Shown piece by piece: positions 6,891-11,432 of a stretch of 11,432 nt of DNA. Source of the DNA: Polyangiaceae bacterium (GTDB lineage Bacteria > Myxococcota > Polyangia > Polyangiales > Polyangiaceae); the NCBI GenBank assembly GCA_025936205.1, contig JAICTU010000296.1, positions 1 through 11,432 on the forward strand, read 5' to 3'. The translations under genes and the position numbers were made by a program. The notes under the pieces are model-generated. The model saw only the letters and a program-made list of their open reading frames with translations. It was not told the DNA's origin and made no database searches. Numbering within the stretch: position 1 is the first letter of the stretch; each line of letters starts with the position of its first letter.

Positions 6891-7988
6891 TCACAGCACC
6901 TCGCGGCTGGCGCGGTACAGGTCTTTCCAGCCGTCGCGCTCCTTGACGACCGTCTGCAAATACTCCTGCCACACCAGCTTGTCCGCGATCGGATCCTTGA
7001 CGATCGCACCGGTCAGGCTGGAGGCGAGATCGTTGGCGCTCAGCGCGCCATCGCCATAGAAGGCCGCCATGGCCAGACCGCTGGTCACCACGCTGATCGC
7101 CTCGGCGGTCGAGAGCGTGCCGCTGGGGCTCTTGAGCTTGGTCTTGCCGTCCAGCGTCTTGCCGTCGCGCAGCTCGCGGAACACGGTCACCACGCGCCGG
7201 ATCTCCTCCAGCGCCGGCTTCTCGATCGGCAAGGCCAGCGCGCGCCCCAGATCGCCCACCCGGCGTTCGACGATGGCGATCTCCTCGTCGATGCTCTCCG
7301 GCAGCGGCAGGATGACCGTGTTGAAGCGCCGCGTGAGCGCGCTCGACAGATCGTTCACGCCCTTGTCCCGGTTGTTGGCGGTGGCGATCACGTTGAAGCC
7401 GCGCTGCGCCTGCACCTCCGTCGCGAGCTCCGGGATGGGCAGCGTCTTCTCGGAGAGCAAGGTGATCAACGTGTCCTGCACCTCGCTCGGGATGCGCGTG
7501 AGCTCTTCGACGCGGGCCAGCTTGCCCTCGCGCATCGCGCGCAGCATCGGGCTCGGCACGATCGCGTCGAGTGAAGGGCCACGCGCGAGCAGCTGCGCGT
7601 AGTTCCAGCCGTAGCGCAGCGACGTCTCATCGGTGCCGGCCGTGCCCTGGACGAGCAAGGTCGAGTCACCGGAGATGGCCGCGCTCAAATGCTCGCTGAC
7701 CCAGCTCTTCGCCGTGCCGGGCAAGCCGTACAGCAAGAGCGCGCGGTCCGTCGCCAGCGTCGCGATGGCGATCTCCATCAGCCGGGCGTTGCCCACGTAC
7801 TTCGGAGTGACCTCGAAACCGCTGTCCAGCTTGCCGCCCATCAGATAGGTCCGCACGGCCCAGGGCGAGAGCTTCCAGCTCGGCGGGCGGGGACGCCCAT
7901 CGGAACGAACGAGCTCCGCCAGCTCGGCCTCGAACTGCTCTTCGGCGTGTGCGCGCAGGGCGGTCGCGCTCTCTGTCGTCTCACTCAT
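6891..7988 (-). CDS. MoxR-type AAA+ ATPase
   Basis: The 365-residue product starts at MSETTES. A longer open frame exists upstream, but its first 106 codons lie inside the DUF5691 gene and look random, whereas this ATG has an AGGAGA site and forms ATGA with the preceding stop. An N-terminal region with PPSWKLSPWAVRTYLMGG (35-52) is followed by the AAA+ core. Walker A is GLPGTAKS (88-95); the Walker B region reads LARVEELTRIPSEVQD (157-172), with Glu-Glu in place of the usual Asp-Glu. Sensor 1 is IATANNRD (201-208), and an arginine pair occurs at R220/R221. C-terminal WQEYLQTVVKERDGW (340-354) looks subfamily-specific. MoxR ATPases are ring-forming remodelling enzymes that act with VWA proteins, and the VWA gene lies two genes downstream. 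From memory, actinobacterial relatives share almost all of these motifs, including the Glu-Glu. Confidence 0.95.
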   Translation of the reverse strand: MSETTESATALRAHAEEQFEAELAELVRSDGRPRPPSWKLSPWAVRTYLMGGKLDSGFEVTPKYVGNARLMEIAIATLATDRALLLYGLPGTAKSWVSEHLSAAISGDSTLLVQGTAGTDETSLRYGWNYAQLLARGPSLDAIVPSPMLRAMREGKLARVEELTRIPSEVQDTLITLLSEKTLPIPELATEVQAQRGFNVIATANNRDKGVNDLSSALTRRFNTVILPLPESIDEEIAIVERRVGDLGRALALPIEKPALEEIRRVVTVFRELRDGKTLDGKTKLKSPSGTLSTAEAISVVTSGLAMAAFYGDGALSANDLASSLTGAIVKDPIADKLVWQEYLQTVVKERDGWKDLYRASREVL

Positions 7989-9490
7989 GGTACTGTCTCC
8001 TGGGCGATCTCGCGGCGCACGGCAGCGACGGTGCGGAAGCGATCGAGCGCGCGCAGCTGGGCGCGCGCGGCAGCATCGAGCCGAAGAGAATCGAGCACGG
8101 CCGGTTCCGGCAGCGCGATGTTCTCGGGAAGCAGCTCCACGGCAATGCCCAGGGCCGCCGCGTTCAGCACCTCCGCAGCAAAGGCACGCCCGCCCTTCAA
8201 CCCGGCGAGAAAGCCCAGCGCGACGGGCTCCGGCCAGGGGCGCGGCAGGTATGCCAAGAGCGCGCTGCGCGCGTCGTGCTGCAGCAATGCCAGGCCCCGG
8301 CTGCACGCCGCTTCCGCGTCGAGACGCCGAGTGAGCGTCGCCAGCGGAGGCTCGGGCAGCGCCGAAGGCCAGTCCACCTGGAACCAGGCATCCCAGAGCG
8401 GCGCGAACCAGGCCGTGCTGCCCAGCGAGAGCGCGGCGCCCGCGATCCCATCGAGCAACACGCCGCCAAATTCCTGCCCCAGCGCGGCCGCGAGCAGCGA
8501 CTCACGCGTCACGTCCGGGGCCGCCAACCAGCCATCGGGCGACACGGCCCAGAGCGTCTGCAGCAACCACCACTGCCGCTTGCCGATGCTCTGCCCCGGC
8601 GGGGGGGATTCCGCGATGCCGTCGCGCTCCCAGGCAGGATCATACGGCTCCGGCGGCAGCGTCACGCGCCACGCGCCGCCCTGAAACGAGACCCAACTGT
8701 GCGCGCGCGCAGCGACGCGCCGGGCCACTTCACTGCCCGGCAGCCGCCAGAGCAGGCGCGCGCCGGCGATGCGCAGACTCGCGCTCCGTTCGCTGGCCAG
8801 GCTGGCGAGCCACGGCTCGTCCTCGGCGTCCACCCGGCTGGCGATGACCTCCAACCAGGCCTGACGCTGCTCGAGCTTCTCCTGCTTCCAGGCCTCCGCC
8901 ACCAGCTCGCGCGCCAGCTCCGGCGCGCTCCGGCGCAACCGCCCGAGCCACACCTTGCGTTCGACGGCACTGCCTTCCGCCCAGCGCTGCTCGAACTCCG
9001 CCGGCAACGCGTCCAGCGCGCCCAGGGCGAGGCCCCAGCTCCATTCCGGGCGCCGCTGCGCCAGCCACAGCCCGCGCTCACCGAGCAACGGCGCGAGCAA
9101 CGCGCGCCGCGCCGGCGCCGTCTGCTCCAGCGCCAGCGGCAAGAGCTCCGGCGCGAGCCGCAGCTGAGCCCGCGCGCTGCGCTCCAGAGCTTCTGCCAGC
9201 AGCTCGGGCTCCATTTCAGCAAACAGCGTGCGCAAGATCTCCGTGAGGCGCGCGCTCATCGGAGGTCGCGCATCGGCCGCCGCCGGCTCGGCCTGCGCCT
9301 CCGGCCGAACCGGCACACGGGCGGCGCGCCGCAACACGGTGTACGCTCCCACCCGCAGCAGGAACGCCCGCTCGCGATCGCCCTCGCCGAGCTGGGTGAC
9401 GAGCTCGTCGGCGGGCGAGCCCGTGCGCAGCGACGCCAGATCGCCGAGCTGCGCCGTACCGACGATGGCCGCGCGCACGAAATCGCTCAA
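7985..9490 (-). CDS. DUF5691 family protein
   Basis: With the TTG start at 9490-9488 the product has 501 residues. That start sits 8 nt after a GGAG site and overlaps the SWIM stop as TTGA. An ATG at 9562 would add 24 residues that are only a shadow of the SWIM C-terminus. The chosen N-terminus puts FVRAAIVGTAQ (4-14) first, as expected for DUF5691. A Pro/Ala-rich linker (about 58-78) follows, then long Leu/Ala/Arg-rich helices that could form an α-solenoid. A conserved-looking segment KRQWWLLQTLWAVSPDGW lies in the middle to C-terminal half. No catalytic motif, signal peptide or membrane helix was seen. Its fixed place between the SWIM and MoxR genes suggests a scaffold or adaptor in the same complex; this is inference. 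It ends in an ATGA overlap with the AAA+ gene. Confidence 0.88.
   Translation of the reverse strand: MSDFVRAAIVGTAQLGDLASLRTGSPADELVTQLGEGDRERAFLLRVGAYTVLRRAARVPVRPEAQAEPAAADARPPMSARLTEILRTLFAEMEPELLAEALERSARAQLRLAPELLPLALEQTAPARRALLAPLLGERGLWLAQRRPEWSWGLALGALDALPAEFEQRWAEGSAVERKVWLGRLRRSAPELARELVAEAWKQEKLEQRQAWLEVIASRVDAEDEPWLASLASERSASLRIAGARLLWRLPGSEVARRVAARAHSWVSFQGGAWRVTLPPEPYDPAWERDGIAESPPPGQSIGKRQWWLLQTLWAVSPDGWLAAPDVTRESLLAAALGQEFGGVLLDGIAGAALSLGSTAWFAPLWDAWFQVDWPSALPEPPLATLTRRLDAEAACSRGLALLQHDARSALLAYLPRPWPEPVALGFLAGLKGGRAFAAEVLNAAALGIAVELLPENIALPEPAVLDSLRLDAAARAQLRALDRFRTVAAVRREIAQETVP
7996..8001 (-). promoter_or_regulatory. Shine-Dalgarno site of the MoxR ATPase gene
   Basis: Minus-strand AGGAGA lies 7 nt before the ATG at 7988-7986, within the last codons of the DUF5691 gene. 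It decides the start in favour of MSETTES over any upstream start in the same frame. Confidence 0.65.
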
Positions 9491-10803
9491 AAGTCCCTCT
9501 CCAGCACGACCCTGCGACCTTCCGCCCACGCGCAGCGCGGCAGCAGCCGATAGCCGTCCCACTCCCCTGCCAGCGTCAGCCCGTGCCCCCCGCTCAGCGC
9601 GAACAGCACGTCGTGCTCACCCCGCGCGAGCGGCAGCGCCGAGCCCGTGGCGTCCGCGATCAGCACGGGCTGCGACGCGACCGGGATCACGTCCACGAGC
9701 ACCAGCAACGTCGCATCCAGCCAGGGACACCCCGCCAGCAGGGCGCAGAAGCGATCCAGCGCGGCCGCGATGGTGTCGCCCGCGGGCACCTCGGAGAAAG
9801 CTTCCGCGGCAGACTGCTGCTCGACGATCAACGCGCGCTGCGGCGCCGCGCTGGGCCAGAACGCCAGCCGCGCGCGCAGTTGCAGGCCTGTCGCCAGCGC
9901 GTGCTCGAACTGCGTGCCCTGCGAGAATTGCAGCACCAGCGCGCTGCGTCCGCTCGATTTGCCGCGCAACCACGCCCGCTGAGTGGTCACGCGCTCCCCC
10001 TCGTCGACGCGCTCCGCGAGCACCTGCCACACGTCCTCGACCAGATCCCCCTGCGCGATCACCTCGCTCTGATCGAGCGTGAGCCCGATCAGGCGCCGCA
10101 CATCCGCCGCGACCTTCGGCTCCAGCTGATCGACTCGACGAGCCGCATGCGTGAGCAACGCCAGCTGCCCCAGATCGTCGAGCAGCCTCGGCGCCCATTG
10201 CTCGCTGCTGCTCGCGCGCCCACCGAGCGAACGCACGCGCGCCGCGAGCCCGGGTGCTTGCGCATCCACCAGCCGCCGCGCTTGCTCGTCCCAGAACGAC
10301 CACGACTCGCTCTGCACGCGCGCCAGCCCCTGACGGACCAGATCCTTCATCCAGGCATCCAGCTGGTCCAGCCCCGCGAGGATATTGTCCTGCCGCTTCT
10401 CGGCGCGCTTGGCCCTGGCGGCGGCATCGACCGGCTTTTCTCCGGCCTGCGCTCGCGCCGCCTGCTTCGCCTGCGCGGCGGTGCGCTGCTCGAGCCAGCT
10501 CGTCACCCACTCCGGCTGCGCGCTGCTCGCGAGCCTTGCCGGCTCGTTCAACGCGAGCAACAACAGACCGAGCGCATGCTTGCAAGGAAACTTGCGGCTC
10601 GGGCACGAGCACTTCGCTGCCAGGTCCGACAGCGCGACCCGCGTCTGATACACGGCGCTGCCCCGACACTCGCCCCAGAGGGCCGCGGCGCTCTGCCCCA
10701 GATTCTTCCAGGCACCGGACTGGGCCAGCTTCTTCCCCGCCGCCGCGGCAGCCGCATCCGGCGCAAGCGCCTCGATCTGAGCGGCAGTGAGCGGCACTGG
10801 CAT
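9487..10803 (-). CDS. SWIM zinc-finger family protein
   Basis: The 438-residue product opens the five-gene operon. The SWIM motif CSCPSRKFPCKH places zinc ligands at C65, C67, C74 and H76, preceded by the family-typical ALWGECRGS (41-49). SWIM domains bind zinc and are associated with DNA or protein binding. A Lys/Arg/Ala-rich, probably coiled-coil stretch (about 107-137) follows, then NILAGLDQLDAWMKDLVRQG (140-159), which resembles the second conserved block of this family. The C-terminal half is a mixed region without recognised motifs. The ATG at 10803 has purine-rich sequence upstream (AAAGG at 10814-10818, AGGG at 10808-10811). Its TGA overlaps the DUF5691 TTG start. It may recognise DNA or a protein signal for the MoxR/VWA machinery; that role is inference. 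Confidence 0.92.
   Translation of the reverse strand: MPVPLTAAQIEALAPDAAAAAAGKKLAQSGAWKNLGQSAAALWGECRGSAVYQTRVALSDLAAKCSCPSRKFPCKHALGLLLLALNEPARLASSAQPEWVTSWLEQRTAAQAKQAARAQAGEKPVDAAARAKRAEKRQDNILAGLDQLDAWMKDLVRQGLARVQSESWSFWDEQARRLVDAQAPGLAARVRSLGGRASSSEQWAPRLLDDLGQLALLTHAARRVDQLEPKVAADVRRLIGLTLDQSEVIAQGDLVEDVWQVLAERVDEGERVTTQRAWLRGKSSGRSALVLQFSQGTQFEHALATGLQLRARLAFWPSAAPQRALIVEQQSAAEAFSEVPAGDTIAAALDRFCALLAGCPWLDATLLVLVDVIPVASQPVLIADATGSALPLARGEHDVLFALSGGHGLTLAGEWDGYRLLPRCAWAEGRRVVLERDF
9495..9502 (-). promoter_or_regulatory. Shine-Dalgarno site supporting the TTG start of DUF5691
   Basis: Minus-strand GGAGAGGG spans this stretch. Its GGAG part ends 8 nt before the TTG at 9490-9488. Together with the TTGA overlap with the SWIM stop it supports a TTG start and translational coupling. 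Confidence 0.55.
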
Positions 10804-10905
10804 GCCACCCTGACCTTTAGCGCGGAGGACCCTCCCTGCGCAATGTGGCCAGGCTCGGCACCGCCCGTCCCCCGGCGACCCTAGAATATGCCCACTGCGC
10901 GCAGC
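10804..10905 (-). promoter_or_regulatory. Leader/promoter region of the five-gene operon
   Basis: This 102-nt gap follows the cellulase stop and precedes the SWIM ATG, so it should hold the operon promoter unless the cellulase transcript reads through. A TATTCT hexamer on the minus strand (10883-10888) is a possible -10 element, but no good -35 accompanies it. A 10-bp palindrome, CTGCGCGCAG, lies at 10895-10904. A hairpin with GGAG (10824-10827) and CTCC (10832-10835) arms, flanked by GCGC on both sides (10820-10823, 10838-10841), sits just upstream of the start. It has no T-run. All individual elements are weak. Confidence 0.3.
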
Positions 10906-11432
10906 TCACCAGCTCGCGTTGCGCGCGAGCTCGTACGCGCGATCCGCGAACCAGAGGCCCGGCGCGGGGCCGCCGGCGCACTGACCATCGGACTCGCCGG
11001 GCCGCTTCACCCACAGGTAGGCGTCGAGCGCGGGGTCGCCCGTGTCGGCCGTGGGCACTCGGCCCAGGGCGCGGCCCGTCGGGTTGCACCAGCTCTCCGG
11101 GCCTGTTGCTGGGCCATTGCCGTTGCGGCTCGAGTCGATGACGAAGTGCGTGTCCAGCCCGAGCCGGGTGATCAGGTCATGTCCGTAGCGCACGAGGTCC
11201 TCGTCGCGCTGATAGTTGGAGACGTTGAGCGAGAAGCCACGCACTCCGGCGATGCCCGCCGCGAGCAGGCGCTCGGCCATGACGTCCGCTGGGATCCAGC
11301 TCGAATGCCCGGCGTCCAGGTAGACCGCCGTCGACGGCAATGCGGACAGCGCCTGCGCGAAAGAGCGGGTGAGCTCGAGCCGCTGCGCCTGGTCGCGTCC
11401 CGAGGCTTCGGACCGTGTCGTGAAGTTGAGGC
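10906..11432 (-). CDS. Glycoside hydrolase family 6 (cellulase) protein, 5' end off window
   Basis: The last 174 residues of a GH6 protein are visible; the frame is open to the right edge, so signal peptide, N-terminal part and any carbohydrate-binding module are missing. Motifs typical of GH6 appear in order: LNFTTR at the edge, VYLDAGHSSW, GFSLNVSNYQ, FVIDSSRNGNGP, WCNPTGRALG, and LWVKRPGESDG near the C-terminus. The Asp in the last motif corresponds, by family knowledge, to the residue usually proposed as catalytic base; the acid residue lies upstream of the window. Two cysteines (in WCNP and in DGQC) fit the disulfide seen in secreted family members. GH6 enzymes cleave β-1,4-glucan with inversion. 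The protein ends at the catalytic domain, with no C-terminal binding module. It is probably transcribed separately from the operon that follows. Confidence 0.93.
   Translation of the reverse strand, partial: LNFTTRSEASGRDQAQRLELTRSFAQALSALPSTAVYLDAGHSSWIPADVMAERLLAAGIAGVRGFSLNVSNYQRDEDLVRYGHDLITRLGLDTHFVIDSSRNGNGPATGPESWCNPTGRALGRVPTADTGDPALDAYLWVKRPGESDGQCAGGPAPGLWFADRAYELARNASW

Noticed and set aside
4545..7574. Very long open frame on the plus strand (about 1009 codons) opposite the DUF5682 and MoxR genes
   Set aside because: It mirrors the codon bias of the minus-strand genes, has a His/Arg/Gln/Ala-rich composition and no recognisable motif, whereas the opposite strand encodes intact conserved families.
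7989..8306. N-terminal extension of the MoxR ATPase by 106 codons
   Set aside because: The extension lies wholly within the DUF5691 gene in another frame, is Arg/Ala/Cys-rich and random-looking. The ATG at 7988 has a Shine-Dalgarno site and an ATGA overlap.
10820..10841. Intrinsic terminator for the cellulase gene
   Set aside because: The GGAG/CTCC hairpin with GCGC flanks has a 2-nt bulge, no T-run and lies closer to the SWIM start than expected; it is mentioned only as part of the leader region.
7949..10884. Plus-strand frames opposite the DUF5691 and SWIM genes (7949-9553 and 9583-10884)
   Set aside because: They are Arg/Gln/Leu/Pro-rich shadows with no motif. The minus strand has the SWIM motif, the stop/start overlaps and ribosome binding sites.

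Overview
The window is very GC-rich, tightly packed and transcribed entirely from the minus strand. A cellulase-family enzyme, a secreted β-propeller-like lipoprotein and a large STAND-type ATPase sit close together in DNA with strong G/C preference at third codon positions. This points to a myxobacterium, perhaps a cellulose-degrading Polyangiales relative of Sorangium. That placement is inferred from composition and gene content; no rRNA or marker gene is present.

Layout in the direction of transcription (right to left): (1) 11432-10906, the C-terminal part of a glycoside hydrolase family 6 (cellulase) protein whose start lies outside the window. (2) 10803-3512, a compact five-gene operon: SWIM zinc-finger protein, DUF5691 protein, MoxR-type AAA+ ATPase, DUF5682 protein, and VWA-domain protein. 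Its junctions are stop/start overlaps (TTGA, ATGA, an 8-nt overlap) plus one 12-nt gap, so the five products are probably made together. (3) 3362-2148, a putative lipoprotein with six blade-like repeats, preceded by a strong Shine-Dalgarno site and by an inverted repeat. (4) 1971-1, a COG3903-type NB-ARC/STAND ATPase with TPR-like helical repeats, whose C-terminus runs off the left edge.

The operon is the centre of interest. MoxR AAA+ ATPases usually work with VWA proteins as ATP-driven, metal-dependent remodelling pairs. Here the pair is tied to a SWIM zinc-binding protein, a helical DUF5691 protein and a DUF5682 protein. The DUF5682 N-terminal region carries motifs (RHHGPGS, VEGPPD, EAHMR, VVCGAWHAP) resembling the active-site elements of the TraB/TIKI, ChaN and EreA superfamily. 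I recall the same gene set from actinobacteria, and I know of no experimentally established function. The reading offered here is an ATP-driven regulated hydrolase or conflict/stress system, and this is inference.

No RNA genes, insertion sequences, CRISPR arrays or phage genes were seen. No gene-free stretch exceeds 300 bases: the three gaps (1972-2147, 3363-3511, 10804-10905) hold small dyads and likely promoter or leader sequence.
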